Notes under the pieces: model-generated
The model's input: the letters and a program-made list of their open reading frames with translations, nothing else
Told to the model about the DNA's origin: nothing
Database searches by the model: none
In this document: positions 8,163 through 17,711 of the stretch, in pieces
Numbering within the stretch: position 1 is the stretch's first letter
Layout of the letters: the number at the start of each line of letters is the position of its first letter
Assembly: GCA_022792835.1 (NCBI GenBank)
Contig: JAAWBT010000014.1
Coordinates: 1-64,000, forward strand
Source: Lachnospiraceae bacterium
GTDB taxonomy: Bacteria > Bacillota > Clostridia > Lachnospirales > Lachnospiraceae
Length of the DNA stretch: 64,000 bases
Direction: 5' to 3'
Program-made: the position numbers and the translations under genes

Positions 8163-8235
8163 GATGAATTGCACAACAAATCTGTTAATTTTCAGTCAAT
8201 TTTGTTATGTTATTAACAAAACAATCTGCCATAAA

Positions 8236-8262
8236 ACAGTCAACCCCGCCTATAGGCGGGGT
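8236..8262 (-). terminator. Rho-independent terminator downstream of metY
   Basis: ACCCCGCC, loop TATA and GGCGGGGT form a perfect eight-pair stem followed on the minus strand by TGACTGTTTT. It lies about 30 bp after the stop of the sulfhydrylase gene and insulates the rnf promoter from it. Confidence 0.75.
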
Positions 8263-8293
8263 CTCAGATTCCAATCATCGCATTATCCGTATC

Positions 8294-9643
8294 CTAGCGC
8301 ACTGCATCAAGGGCCTGCTCAATGTCAGCAATGATATCTTCTACGTTCTCAATTCCCACGGAGAGACGGATCAGATCCGGCTTCACCCCAGCCTCAATGA
8401 GCTGCTCGTCGGAGAGCTGGCGGTGGGTATGACTTGCCGGATGAAGCACCGAAGTCCTGGCATCCGCCACATGGGTCACAATGGCGGCCAGCTTTAAGCT
8501 GTCCATAAACCGGATGGAGCGTTCTCTTCCGCCTTTTAAGCCAAAGGCGATCACGCCGCAGGTACCGTCCGGCATATACTTTTTCGCACACTCATAGTAA
8601 GGGCTGCTCTTTAATCCGGGATAGTTTACCCATGCCACATCTTCGCATGCCTCCAGATATTCTGCCACTTTCAGGGCATTCTCACAGTGACGGGGCACCC
8701 GCAGGTGAAGGGTTTCCAGCCCCACATTTAAAAGGAAGGCATTCTGAGGAGACTGAATTGCCCCCAGATCCCGCATAAGCTGGGCTGTGGCTTTTGTGAT
8801 ATAAGCCTTTTTTCCGAAAGCTTTTGCATAGATGAGGCCGTGATAAGACTCGTCCGGTGTGGTAAGACCGGGGAATTTTTCCTTGTGCGCCATCCAGTCA
8901 AAATTGCCGCTGTCCACAATGCAGCCCCCCACACTCATGGCATGGCCATCCATATATTTCGTAGTCGAATGGGTCACGATATCGGCACCAAACTGGAAGG
9001 GCCGGCAGTTGATGGGGGTCGCAAAGGTATTGTCCAGAATCAACGGCACACCATGGGCATGGGCTGCCTTCGCAAATTTCTCGATGTCAAGGACCACCAG
9101 GGAAGGATTGGAAATGGTCTCCCCAAACACAGCCTTTGTATTGGGCTTAAATTCCTTTTCCAGATCCTCCAAAGAAATTTCCGGATCCACCAGGGTAAAC
9201 TCAATACCCAGCTTTTTAAGGGTCACTGTAAAAAGATTGGAGGATCCTCCGTAGATCGTGGCAGAGCTGATGACATGGTCCCCGGCAGATGCAATGTTGA
9301 AAATCGCATAAAAAGTTGCTGCCTGTCCGGAAGAAGTCAGCATGGCCGCCGCTCCCCCCTCCAGTTCACAGATCTTTTCCGCCACCGCATCGTTGGTGGG
9401 GTTCTGGAGCCTTGTATAAAAATATCCTTCATCCTCCAGGTCAAAAAGCCTTGCCATCTGCTCACTGGTATCATACTTAAAGGTCGTGCTCTGATAAATG
9501 GGAAGCACCCTGGGCTCCCCTTTGCCCGGTTTCCATCCTCCCTGAATGCAGATGGTCTCCGGTTTATACCCACAGGGCACTTTAGAATGCATACTCTCTT
9601 GGTCCAGCGAACTTACGTCCGGCAAGGTATATTTCTGTTCCAT
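8294..9643 (-). CDS. metY: O-acetylhomoserine sulfhydrylase (PLP enzyme)
   Basis: Makes homocysteine (or a thiol adduct) from O-acetylhomoserine and sulfide in methionine synthesis. The 449-residue protein is a full-length Cys/Met-metabolism PLP enzyme: YTRLQNPTNDAVAEKICELEGG near residue 75, the SSGQAATFYAI helix, DNTFATP, and the PLP lysine in THSTTKYMDGH. The C-terminal VLHPASHTHRQLS and LIRLSVGIENVEDI motifs are the OAH/OAS type rather than cystathionine synthase. The ribosome site (GGAG) is a little far from this ATG, so a start 17 codons later (MHSKVPCGY) is possible. An alcohol dehydrogenase gene ends 35 bp upstream on the same strand. Confidence 0.94.
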   Translation of the reverse strand: MEQKYTLPDVSSLDQESMHSKVPCGYKPETICIQGGWKPGKGEPRVLPIYQSTTFKYDTSEQMARLFDLEDEGYFYTRLQNPTNDAVAEKICELEGGAAAMLTSSGQAATFYAIFNIASAGDHVISSATIYGGSSNLFTVTLKKLGIEFTLVDPEISLEDLEKEFKPNTKAVFGETISNPSLVVLDIEKFAKAAHAHGVPLILDNTFATPINCRPFQFGADIVTHSTTKYMDGHAMSVGGCIVDSGNFDWMAHKEKFPGLTTPDESYHGLIYAKAFGKKAYITKATAQLMRDLGAIQSPQNAFLLNVGLETLHLRVPRHCENALKVAEYLEACEDVAWVNYPGLKSSPYYECAKKYMPDGTCGVIAFGLKGGRERSIRFMDSLKLAAIVTHVADARTSVLHPASHTHRQLSDEQLIEAGVKPDLIRLSVGIENVEDIIADIEQALDAVR

Positions 9644-9678
9644 ATAAATCTTGTCTCCTCTCTTCTTCTTTCTCCATG

Positions 9679-10848
9679 CTACAGACAGAGCCGGTAAATG
9701 TTTACCACATCCTCCTCGTGAAGAGGCACATATGCCTGTGTATCTAAATTGGCATAGGGAACTGCCGCCTTTGCCATGGCCTCAAAATCTGAGTCACTGA
9801 TCCCCAGCTCTGAAAGCCTGGAGGGAAGACCGCAGTCCAGGAAAAACTGCTCTGTGGCATCAATTCCCATATTGGCCAGGGTAAAACGGTCTGTTTCCCT
9901 GGGAAACCCCCACACATTGATGGCGTAATCCACGAATTTGTCCACCGTATCTTCTGACAAAATATACCGCATCCAGGCAGGCGTGACAATGGCAAGAGCC
10001 ACTCCGTGAGTGATGTCATAATAGGCCCCAAGCTGATGCCCCATAGCGTGGCAGGACCACTTCCCCGCCTTGCCGCAGCCGCACAGACCGTTTAATGCCA
10101 TGCTGGCCGCCCACATGATATTGGCCCTGGCAGAATAATTCTCCGGCTCCGTGAGAGCCACAGGTCCCCATTTGATGCAGGTCTTTAAAATCCCCTCAGC
10201 GAACTTATCCTGAACATAAGCATCCTCCGTCCGCTTAAAATATCCCTCGAAAATGTGGGACATGATGTCCGCCACCCCGGCCGCAGTCTGCCCTGCAGGC
10301 AGCGTATATAAATAGGTAGGATCAAGAACGGAAACCTTCGGATACAGGAATCCACTGTGGACTCCCTGTTTTTCCTTCGTGTCCGGATTGCTGATCACCG
10401 CCGTGGGATTCATCTCCGACCCGGTGGCCGACATGGTAAGGACCGTAAAGACGGGAAGAGCCGCCTGTATCTTCCCCGCATCTTTCACGAGCTCCCAGGG
10501 GTCTCCCTCATAGCAGGCTCCCGCCGCAATGGCCTTCGCGCAGTCCACCGTGCTTCCGCCTCCCACTGCTAAAACCATATTCACATGATTCTCCCAGGCT
10601 AAAGACACGCCGCAGCGGACCGCCGAGATCTTTGGATTGGGCGTCACACCGCCAAGCTCAAAAAGCTCAAAACCTTCCCCTTTCAGCAGGCTTGAGACAG
10701 TCTCATAGATGCCGTTTTTCTTGATGCTTCCGCTGCCATATACCAGAAGCACCCGGTTCCCAAAGGGCTTCATCTCCTGCGGGAGCGCCGTCACCTTCCC
10801 CCTGCCAAACAGCATTTTCGTCGGCGCATAAAAGTCAAAATTTTCCAT
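9679..10848 (-). CDS. Iron-containing alcohol dehydrogenase (butanol dehydrogenase-like)
   Basis: Group III dehydrogenase that reduces an aldehyde to an alcohol with NAD(P)H; substrate not determinable. The 389 residues show GGVTPNPKISAVR, the nucleotide motif AVGGGSTVDCAKAIA near residue 95, ATGSEMN, and the metal ligands in the ADIMSHIFEGYF, CHAMGHQLGAYYDITHG region. It resembles the BdhA/YqhD-like branch, with a DFYAPTKMLFGRG N-terminus. A paralogue lies at 12141-13313 with a similar N-terminus (NFTFYSPTYFAFGKG). The spacing suggests it is read together with metY and the zinc-ribbon gene. Confidence 0.92.
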   Translation of the reverse strand: MENFDFYAPTKMLFGRGKVTALPQEMKPFGNRVLLVYGSGSIKKNGIYETVSSLLKGEGFELFELGGVTPNPKISAVRCGVSLAWENHVNMVLAVGGGSTVDCAKAIAAGACYEGDPWELVKDAGKIQAALPVFTVLTMSATGSEMNPTAVISNPDTKEKQGVHSGFLYPKVSVLDPTYLYTLPAGQTAAGVADIMSHIFEGYFKRTEDAYVQDKFAEGILKTCIKWGPVALTEPENYSARANIMWAASMALNGLCGCGKAGKWSCHAMGHQLGAYYDITHGVALAIVTPAWMRYILSEDTVDKFVDYAINVWGFPRETDRFTLANMGIDATEQFFLDCGLPSRLSELGISDSDFEAMAKAAVPYANLDTQAYVPLHEEDVVNIYRLCL

Positions 10849-10893
10849 AAGTTACCTTTCCCCCATCCATTGTTTTATCCCGATTTTTGGATT

Positions 10894-12009
10894 TCACTGG
10901 TATTTGTCATATTCCGGAAGACAGTTCAGGCTCCCGTAGCAAGAGGTTCCACTGGAAAGATACACCTCACTGATCCCCCAATCCGTCAGGCAGTACTCAC
11001 TTTCCTCCAGTTCCGAAAGGAATGTCTGAACCTCCTGCCAGACCTGGTTCCGGTCCCGCTCCGGCTCCAGGGCACAGGCTGCCAGGAGAAGGGCCGGGCC
11101 GAAATTCTCTTTTTCCTCTGCCCAGACATCTACTTCTATGACCTCCCCTGTGGCCGTGTCGCAGGTAACCGTATAGCTCACACCGTTCTCCAGGGCGACA
11201 TGTACCTCCTGTCTGTAATAACTGTAGGAGGCAGACTCGCTTGTGTAAACTTCGTTTCTGCTTTCCCACTGTTTCATCTCATAAAACACATCGGGCCACA
11301 GATCATTCAGATACCCATCCAGCCTCACCAGATATTCTTCCCCATCCACATCATAATGATAGTAACCATTGCAGGGCTCTCCCGCCGCCCGAACCTCTTC
11401 TTCTGAGAGAACCTTAACGCCGTCCATATCCCCGTCCCCGGAAATCTCCGCCTCAAACTCCCCTTCGTTCACACTTTCCCAGGCCTCTTCCGCCTGCTCC
11501 CCAGGGGTCTTTTCATCAAAAAGTTCCAAGACCCCCGTCATGGCTTCTTCTGCAAACTTCTTAACCGGCACCCACAGGGCTGCCGCTCCAATGCAGATGA
11601 CCATCAGGAGGACAACAACTTTAAGGCCCGCGGAAGATTTCCCGGCTTCCCAGTTTTTTGTTCCCCCCTTTTTCTTATGGGGGTCTTCATTGGGAACCCC
11701 ATAAGTATGGGCATGACCACTTTTGCAGTTATCCAGATAACGGCTGTCATAGACCCGCCCGTCTCTTTGCACCGGTCTCCCAGAAGTACTGCTTTTTCCT
11801 GAAACGGTTCTCACCTTTGTCTGTCCCTGAGAACGGGATTTTTTCTGTTCCTCGGCCGCCCGCTGAAACGTCCCTTCGTGGTCGCTTTCATTGGGAAGCA
11901 GCCAGCCCTCATAGATGATCGGCTCTCTGCGGAGCCTGCGGCATTCCGGACAGTAACTTTTCGCCGTCAGCTCCTGGTCACAGACCGGGCACAGGTATCG
12001 CTTTTTCAT
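10894..12009 (-). CDS. Zinc-ribbon, single-pass membrane protein of unknown function
   Basis: I do not recognise a named family. The N-terminus is a small zinc ribbon (CPVCDQEL, then CPECRRLRR) in residues 7-26. A charged, low-complexity linker of about 90 residues follows, then one membrane helix around residues 129-148 (LKVVVLLMVICIGAAALW), and an acidic extracytoplasmic domain of about 220 residues rich in Tyr, Glu and Asp. It ends with CLTDWGISEVYL and CLPEYDKYQ. The layout (cytoplasmic ribbon, helix, outer domain) is shared with the gene at 53779, although the outer domains look unrelated. It lies between two Fe-alcohol dehydrogenase genes. Confidence 0.75.
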   Translation of the reverse strand: MKKRYLCPVCDQELTAKSYCPECRRLRREPIIYEGWLLPNESDHEGTFQRAAEEQKKSRSQGQTKVRTVSGKSSTSGRPVQRDGRVYDSRYLDNCKSGHAHTYGVPNEDPHKKKGGTKNWEAGKSSAGLKVVVLLMVICIGAAALWVPVKKFAEEAMTGVLELFDEKTPGEQAEEAWESVNEGEFEAEISGDGDMDGVKVLSEEEVRAAGEPCNGYYHYDVDGEEYLVRLDGYLNDLWPDVFYEMKQWESRNEVYTSESASYSYYRQEVHVALENGVSYTVTCDTATGEVIEVDVWAEEKENFGPALLLAACALEPERDRNQVWQEVQTFLSELEESEYCLTDWGISEVYLSSGTSCYGSLNCLPEYDKYQ

Positions 12010-12140
12010 CCCTTACCTCCCATGTATAGGAATCTTAATATCACGAACAATTTCATTTCTGATATTATCATGCCCTTTGGGTACAACGCTACAGATAAAC
12101 AATCAGACAAATCAAAATTTCAGTTGATTAATCTTCCATA

Positions 12141-13313
12141 TTAGCGGCAGGCCAGCCGATAGACCTCTTCACATTCTTTGGGCCCAAGCTTCACAAAAAA
12201 GCCCTCAGTGCGCCCTTCGATCTGGAGGGTTTCCAGAAGTTTTGGAATATCTTCTTCCTTTGCCCCCAGCTCCGCGAAGGAAGTGGGCATGCCAACGGAG
12301 TGGAAAAATTCCTTCGTCCGTGCAATTCCTTCCTTGGCCGTCTCCTCCGGATTCTCAAAATTCATCTCACATCCCCATACCCGGACTGCAAACTGGGCGA
12401 ACCGGTCCACATCATGGTGCATCACATAGGTCATCCATGCCGGGAACATGACTGCCAGCCCGGCCCCATGGGCACAGTCATAAAAGGCGGAAAGTTCATG
12501 CTCCAGATTGTGGCTGGCCCAGTCCTGCTCCCTGCCTACGCCGCAAACATCGTTGTGGGCCAGAGTTCCCGCCCACATAATGTTGGCCCTGGCCTCATAA
12601 TCATCAGGGTTCTCAAGGACCTTCGGCAGTTCCTTGATAATCGTTTTCAGAACTCCCTCACAGAGCCGGTCCGTAATCTCCACATGCTTCGTATTGGTAA
12701 AATACCGTTCAAACACATGGGCCATGATATCCGTACAGCCGCTGGCCGTCTGATAGGGCGGGAGAGTCATGGTAAGCTCCGGATTCATAATAGCAAAAAC
12801 CGGACGCATCATCTCACAGCCAAAGGGCCTCTTGTACATACCGTCCTCATGGGTGATGACAGAGCCGTCGCTGCCCTCGCTGCCCGCCGCCGCAATGGTA
12901 AGGACAGAGCCCACAGGCAGAGATCGTTTGGGAAATGCCTTTCCCAGATAAAAGTCCCAGAAATCCCCCTCATAAGGAGTTCCGATGGCAATGGCCTTCG
13001 AGGAGTCAATGGTGCTCCCGCCGCCCACAGCCAGGATAAAGTCTACTTTTTCTTTGCGGCAAAGCTCGATTCCCTCATAGACCAAGCCGCTCCTGGGATT
13101 GGGCTTTACCCCTCCCAGGGTCACATAACCCAGTCCCTCTTTTTCCAGTGACGCTTTTACCCGGTCGAGGAGCCCGGAGCGGACCACGCTTCCGCCGCCG
13201 TAATGGATCAATACCTTACTTCCCCCAAACCGTTTCACATAATGCCCTGCTTCATTTTCCGTGCCCTTCCCAAATGCAAAATAGGTGGGGCTGTAAAATG
13301 TAAAATTATCCAT
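12141..13313 (-). CDS. Iron-containing alcohol dehydrogenase, second paralogue
   Basis: A 390-residue group III alcohol dehydrogenase, after moving the start 26 codons inside the ORF to the ATG at 13311-13313, which has AAGGAG ten bases upstream and lies downstream of a promoter -10 box. Motifs are complete: GGVKPNPRSGLVYEG, AVGGGSTIDSSKAIAIG, AAGSEGSDGSVIT, CTDIMAHVFERYF and LEHELSAFYDCAHGAGLAV, the last with metal-binding histidines. It shares family architecture with the gene at 9679 but differs clearly in sequence, so it is an old duplication rather than a recent copy. Substrate unknown. Confidence 0.92.
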   Translation of the reverse strand: MDNFTFYSPTYFAFGKGTENEAGHYVKRFGGSKVLIHYGGGSVVRSGLLDRVKASLEKEGLGYVTLGGVKPNPRSGLVYEGIELCRKEKVDFILAVGGGSTIDSSKAIAIGTPYEGDFWDFYLGKAFPKRSLPVGSVLTIAAAGSEGSDGSVITHEDGMYKRPFGCEMMRPVFAIMNPELTMTLPPYQTASGCTDIMAHVFERYFTNTKHVEITDRLCEGVLKTIIKELPKVLENPDDYEARANIMWAGTLAHNDVCGVGREQDWASHNLEHELSAFYDCAHGAGLAVMFPAWMTYVMHHDVDRFAQFAVRVWGCEMNFENPEETAKEGIARTKEFFHSVGMPTSFAELGAKEEDIPKLLETLQIEGRTEGFFVKLGPKECEEVYRLACR

Positions 13314-13346
13314 AAGACCTGTTCTCCTTTTGTTTTTCTGCCTTTC

Positions 13347-13356
13347 AGTATAGCAC
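13347..13356 (-). promoter_or_regulatory. Candidate extended -10 promoter of the second alcohol dehydrogenase
   Basis: On the minus strand the sequence reads TGTGCTATACT: a TATACT -10 element with a TG motif one base upstream (TGCTATACT). No good -35 is visible, which fits an extended -10 promoter. It supports the start at 13313, because the longer listed ORF would begin upstream of it. Confidence 0.45.
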
Positions 13357-13433
13357 ATTTTCCTGGCTACTTCTACCGGAAAATGCTTCACTTGTCACGC
13401 TCAATGTCAATATAACTCTTGTTTTCCAGCGTG

Positions 13434-14447
13434 TCACTTTAATACATCTTTGATCACCCGCTCTGCATTTCCCCTGGCCGCAAGCTCGATCTGCCGCTCC
13501 GTAAATCCTGCCCCTTTCAGGGCCTCCCAAAGCCGCCACATCTGATCCGGGGAGGCAATCTCCAGCCGGCCTCCCACACCGTCCAAATCAGACCCCAGGG
13601 CCAGGACCTCTTCGCCGCCGCAGTTTACAATATATTTGGCGTGGGCCGACATCCGCTCTATCCTGCTTTCCTTACTGTAAAAGTCCTCCTCCAGAAATCC
13701 GGGGGCGAAATTGAGACCCGTCACGCCGCCTTTTTCCGCCAGCAGCCGGATCATGTCGTCGCTTAAATTTCTGGAACAGTCCGCAAGGGCCCTGGCATTG
13801 GAGTGGGAGGCCACAAAGGGCCGTCTGGAAACAGCCGCCACATCATAAAACCCTTCATCGGACAGATGGGACGCATCCACGATCATCCCCAGCTCATTCA
13901 TATAGCGGACAGCCTCTCTGCCGAAATCTGTAAGGCCGCTTTCTCTGCTGCCTGGGGTTTCGTCCCGGTAATTGGCTCTGCCAAAGCAGTTGTCTGCATT
14001 CCAGGTCAGGGTAATGAGCCGGATCCCCTGGTCATAAAAAGCCTTCAGCCTTTCAAGGCTCCCCCGGACCGCCCGACCGTCTTCCAGGGTCAGAAAAGCC
14101 GACATCCGCCCCGCTTCCCCATTCTTTTTCAGATCTTCCCAGTTAAGAGCCAACGCAGTCTCCCTCTCGTGCTCCCGGCAAGCGTCTTTCAGGCAGGAGA
14201 GCAGCCGTCCGATATAGGCGTCATCCCATTCCTCACGGGAAAGCTCCCCCGAAAGGGCGCCGCAAAGTCCTGCCTTTTTGAACTCCTGGAGCCCTTCTTC
14301 ATCTGGCATCCAGACTGCAAAAAACTGAGCAAGGCAGTTTCCCTTTTTAAGCCGAGTAAAGTCTACGGCCATGGTGTTTTCATAAAGATTCCCCTGTTCC
14401 CCTGCAAACATCATCAGCGTATCACAGTGCAGATCAATATACTTCAT
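13434..14447 (-). CDS. Membrane dipeptidase-family zinc peptidase (M19, renal dipeptidase type)
   Basis: Hydrolyses dipeptides, often those with a D-residue, with two zinc ions. The 337-residue protein begins MKYIDLHCDT with the first zinc ligands, then has LTLTWNADNCFG, IVDASHLSDEGFYDV, ASHSNARAL and ALGSDLDGVGG, the ordered ligands of family M19. There is no signal peptide, so it probably works in the cytoplasm. Its start overlaps the end of the upstream helicase gene by 14 bases, so the two are translated from one message. Confidence 0.92.
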   Translation of the reverse strand: MKYIDLHCDTLMMFAGEQGNLYENTMAVDFTRLKKGNCLAQFFAVWMPDEEGLQEFKKAGLCGALSGELSREEWDDAYIGRLLSCLKDACREHERETALALNWEDLKKNGEAGRMSAFLTLEDGRAVRGSLERLKAFYDQGIRLITLTWNADNCFGRANYRDETPGSRESGLTDFGREAVRYMNELGMIVDASHLSDEGFYDVAAVSRRPFVASHSNARALADCSRNLSDDMIRLLAEKGGVTGLNFAPGFLEEDFYSKESRIERMSAHAKYIVNCGGEEVLALGSDLDGVGGRLEIASPDQMWRLWEALKGAGFTERQIELAARGNAERVIKDVLK

Positions 14448-17400
14448 GTTCTTCCTCCAAAAGTCTGATCAGTTCTGTCCTTCCCATGGACGTGAGGGCG
14501 GAAGCCCTGGAAGTCACCTGTTCCGAAAGCTCCCGCTTCCTGGCCTGAAGTTTTAAGACCCCCTCCTCAATGGTATCTCTGGCAATGAGCCGGAACACTG
14601 ACACCACCTTCTTCTGCCCGATCCGGTGGGCCCGGTCCGTGGCCTGATTCTCCGCCGCCAGATTCCACCAGGGGTCATAATGGATCACCATATCGGCTGC
14701 CGTCAGGTTGAGTCCTGTCCCGCCCGCCTTCAATGAGATCAAAAATACCGGAATCTCGTCCTGGTTAAAGGCATTCACCAGAGCCAGGCGATCCTCCTTC
14801 CCTGTCTTCCCCGTCAACTTATAATATGCGATCTGCTCCGCCTGAAGCTGCTTTTCCAGGATTTCCAGCATAGAAGTAAATTGGGAAAACAGGAGAATCT
14901 TGTGCCCGCCTGAAACGGCATTCGTCACCAACTCCATGCAGGTCGCAAGCTTGGCGGACCCATCCTCATAGCCTTCATAGCAAAGAGACGGGTCACAACA
15001 AATCTGCCGCAGCTGCAAAAGTTCTGCCAAAATCTGCATCTGCTCTCTCCTGTATTCCTCTTCCCCGGAATCCTGAAGCTTTTGTTTCAGCACAAGAGCG
15101 TGGGCATTGTAAAGTTCCCGCTGTTTTCCTTCTAATTTCGAATAAACGGTGTGCTCCAGCTTATCTGGCAGCTCCGTAAGCACGTCCTTCTTACTCCTTC
15201 TTAAAAGGAATGGGGCGATCAAACGGTTCAGCCGCTTCAATTCCTTTTTTCCCCCGCCTTTCGCGATGGGAAGCTCAAACTCCTTCTTGAACCTGGTATA
15301 GCCATAAAGAAAACCAGGCATGAGAAAATCGAAAATACTCCACAAATCGCTGAGCCGGTTTTCAATGGGCGTCCCTGTCAGGGCAAATCTGGTTCTGGCC
15401 CGGACTTGCTTCACCGTCTCCGCATTTTTTGTGGTATAGTTTTTGATATACTGGGCCTCATCCAAAATCTGGAACCGGAATTCCTTCTTTTCATAAAGGT
15501 CAATATCCCTTCGCAAAAGCTCATAGGAGGTAATCATGACCTGCGCCCGTCCCTCCCAGAGCATCTCTTTTCGGTCCGCCCCGCTTCCCGCCACTACCAT
15601 AGCAGAAAGTCCCTTTCCAAACCGGATAATCTCGCTTTCCCAGTTGTAGATCAGGGACGCCGGACAGACAATCAGCGCCGTCATATCCGGATTCTTCTCT
15701 GCCTCTGACAAAAGGAGGGCAATGACCTGAATGGTCTTTCCAAGACCCATGTCATCGGCCAAGATGCCTCCAAAATTTAAAGCATCTAAGGTTTTCAGCC
15801 AAAAAAAGCCTTTTTTCTGATAATCTCTGAGTACTTCCCTCAGAGAATCCGGAACAGAAAAATCCCCCTCCTCCCAGGAACTCATGGCCTGGACTACGGA
15901 CCGGAACGCCTGGTCCCGCCTGACCTCCATGTGGTTTCCATCCCCCAGAACCTTATCCACAAACAGGCTCCGGTAACCTGGAAGATGGATTGGCCCCTGA
16001 AAGGACTGCTCGTTCCCCAGTGCCAGTCCTCTGGAAAGTTCCGACAAGATCTCAAAACCAGAATCCTCCAGGCAGAGAAAGTCCCCTGACTTCATCTGAT
16101 AAAACTGTTTCTTCATCTGATAAGCCGAAAGAATCCGGCCAATTTCCTCTGCCGGGATATCCCCGGTGTCCACCGTAAGATCCAGCCAGCCGCTCTCTAA
16201 ACTGACACCGAAGGCAAGCTTTTTTCCGGACAGGATCCTCCGCTCCTTCATGGACTGGCTCAAATAGACCTGTCCGCGGGTCTCAAATTCCGAAAGCCCT
16301 CTCTCCAGAAAGCGAAACAGCGCCTCCTCGTCATCCCGGATCGCAAAACAGTCCTCCCCCGCGTACCGGCCTGTAAAATATTTCCGGATCAAAGTCCCTG
16401 CCATCAGTTCTCCCGCCTGGTCCCGAAAAGTCTCTGCCCGTCCAGCAGGAGAAAATGGCGTATATTTTTTCTCCCCGTACCAAAATTCTGCCCGAAGGGT
16501 CACCTCTGAAGATGAAGGGCTGTCAAAATAAAATTTCACCGCAAGGGGATCTGCATGATACTGCTCCAGATCCACGCCTAAAGGCTCCATAGTCACATAT
16601 TTGGAAATTTTCGGAAGCACATAGTCACAGAAAACCGGAAGATCCTTTCCGGCGATTTCTGCCGAAAGCCCCCGCTCCCCTTCCTCCATGGACCGGACAA
16701 ACTCCTTAAGGATACTGCTGCAGGCCCGGTCACAGCAGTAGAGTACGTCTTTCCGGAACAGATAAAGTTTCCGTTTTCCGTAAAAGGCCTGCACATGGTC
16801 CAACAAGGAGAGGCGAAAACCGTCCCGTCCCAGAGTCCGTATGGTCCCCATCAGGCAGGGATTCTCCTTCTTAATCTGAACCTGCTTCACCTCCTCGCCG
16901 GCTCCGGAAATCTCCACCGTCCAGCCGGCAAGGACCTTCATCATACTGTCACAGGCGCCAGGGGAGAGTTCAAATTCCCGGATCGTTGGTCTTGGCGAAC
17001 TCCGGTAAGTCATAAATCTCTGATACACAGACAGATAATCTCCCACCAATCGGGCCACTTCCTCCGCCAGTCTGGCAGAGGCCGGTTCGAAAGCGCTCAT
17101 ACTGTGATAAAAGGCAAGCTGCTTCCCGTATTCCACATAAGACTCATCTTCCAGAGCCATGACAAAGGAAGTCAAATCCTTCACCTGGTACATCCTCCCT
17201 GTCCCTACCTTCAGAGACAAGAGCAGTTTCCCCTCAGAAAACCGGAAGGACGGCTCCAGCCGGATTTTCGCATCCATCCCTGAAACTACAGCCTCTCTCA
17301 TATCCCGCCCGGTATAGCTTTGGAGCATCCGCCGCACCGCAAGAGGCGTGGACACACAGGGCGCATGTCCTTTCCGTTCTGCCTCCATCACGTAAAGGGC

Positions 17401-17670
17401 TGCCGCCGCCTCATGACGGCACAGCCCCTTGTATTCTCTGTGAACCTGGCACTGGCAGGAAGCCTGATAAAGATAACCGCTTTTGATCAAAAGCGACACC
17501 CGCCAGCTCTTCTCCTCATCCTCCACCAACGCACGAATCTTTTCTTCGCCTTTCCAGAAGCTTTCGTTGGACACAAGCTGGACCTTTCCCCGCTCGAACA
17601 ACGCCTCGCCCTTCTCATACTCTTGTGGGCTTCTGGATTTTAACCGTATGGTTTCACCGGAATATGCCAT
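14434..17670 (-). CDS. SWIM-domain SNF2-type DEAD/DEAH helicase
   Basis: A 1078-residue Swi2/Snf2 ATPase expected to move along or remodel protein-DNA or RNA polymerase complexes. Residues about 50-95 hold a SWIM zinc finger (CQCQVHREYKGLCRH). A long middle region is typical of bacterial SNF2 proteins. The ATPase half carries ADDMGLGKTIQ (Walker A), ILDEAQYIKN (motif II), LTGTPIENRLSDLWS (motif III), LISLKAGGTGLNLT and DRAHRIGQKK (motif VI). All motors look intact. It is encoded between argS and a dipeptidase, not in the defence island, so a housekeeping role is more likely than defence. Confidence 0.93.
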   Translation of the reverse strand: MAYSGETIRLKSRSPQEYEKGEALFERGKVQLVSNESFWKGEEKIRALVEDEEKSWRVSLLIKSGYLYQASCQCQVHREYKGLCRHEAAAALYVMEAERKGHAPCVSTPLAVRRMLQSYTGRDMREAVVSGMDAKIRLEPSFRFSEGKLLLSLKVGTGRMYQVKDLTSFVMALEDESYVEYGKQLAFYHSMSAFEPASARLAEEVARLVGDYLSVYQRFMTYRSSPRPTIREFELSPGACDSMMKVLAGWTVEISGAGEEVKQVQIKKENPCLMGTIRTLGRDGFRLSLLDHVQAFYGKRKLYLFRKDVLYCCDRACSSILKEFVRSMEEGERGLSAEIAGKDLPVFCDYVLPKISKYVTMEPLGVDLEQYHADPLAVKFYFDSPSSSEVTLRAEFWYGEKKYTPFSPAGRAETFRDQAGELMAGTLIRKYFTGRYAGEDCFAIRDDEEALFRFLERGLSEFETRGQVYLSQSMKERRILSGKKLAFGVSLESGWLDLTVDTGDIPAEEIGRILSAYQMKKQFYQMKSGDFLCLEDSGFEILSELSRGLALGNEQSFQGPIHLPGYRSLFVDKVLGDGNHMEVRRDQAFRSVVQAMSSWEEGDFSVPDSLREVLRDYQKKGFFWLKTLDALNFGGILADDMGLGKTIQVIALLLSEAEKNPDMTALIVCPASLIYNWESEIIRFGKGLSAMVVAGSGADRKEMLWEGRAQVMITSYELLRRDIDLYEKKEFRFQILDEAQYIKNYTTKNAETVKQVRARTRFALTGTPIENRLSDLWSIFDFLMPGFLYGYTRFKKEFELPIAKGGGKKELKRLNRLIAPFLLRRSKKDVLTELPDKLEHTVYSKLEGKQRELYNAHALVLKQKLQDSGEEEYRREQMQILAELLQLRQICCDPSLCYEGYEDGSAKLATCMELVTNAVSGGHKILLFSQFTSMLEILEKQLQAEQIAYYKLTGKTGKEDRLALVNAFNQDEIPVFLISLKAGGTGLNLTAADMVIHYDPWWNLAAENQATDRAHRIGQKKVVSVFRLIARDTIEEGVLKLQARKRELSEQVTSRASALTSMGRTELIRLLEEEHEVY

Positions 17671-17711
17671 TTTTCCCTCTTTCTGGCGCAGAACCTGTCC
17701 CGCCGGCCATC

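Noticed and set aside
8091-8293. Riboswitch upstream of rnfC
   Set aside because: The leader between predicted start point and ATG is only about 37 nt; no known aptamer pattern fits.
12300-13151. 283-residue plus-strand ORF opposite the second alcohol dehydrogenase
   Set aside because: Shadow of a gene with clear motifs on the other strand; composition is typical of antisense frames.
14434-17670. SNF2 helicase as part of an antiphage system
   Set aside because: It is flanked by a dipeptidase gene and argS, without nuclease, methylase or other defence genes nearby; SWIM/SNF2 proteins of this type are common chromosomal genes in Clostridia.
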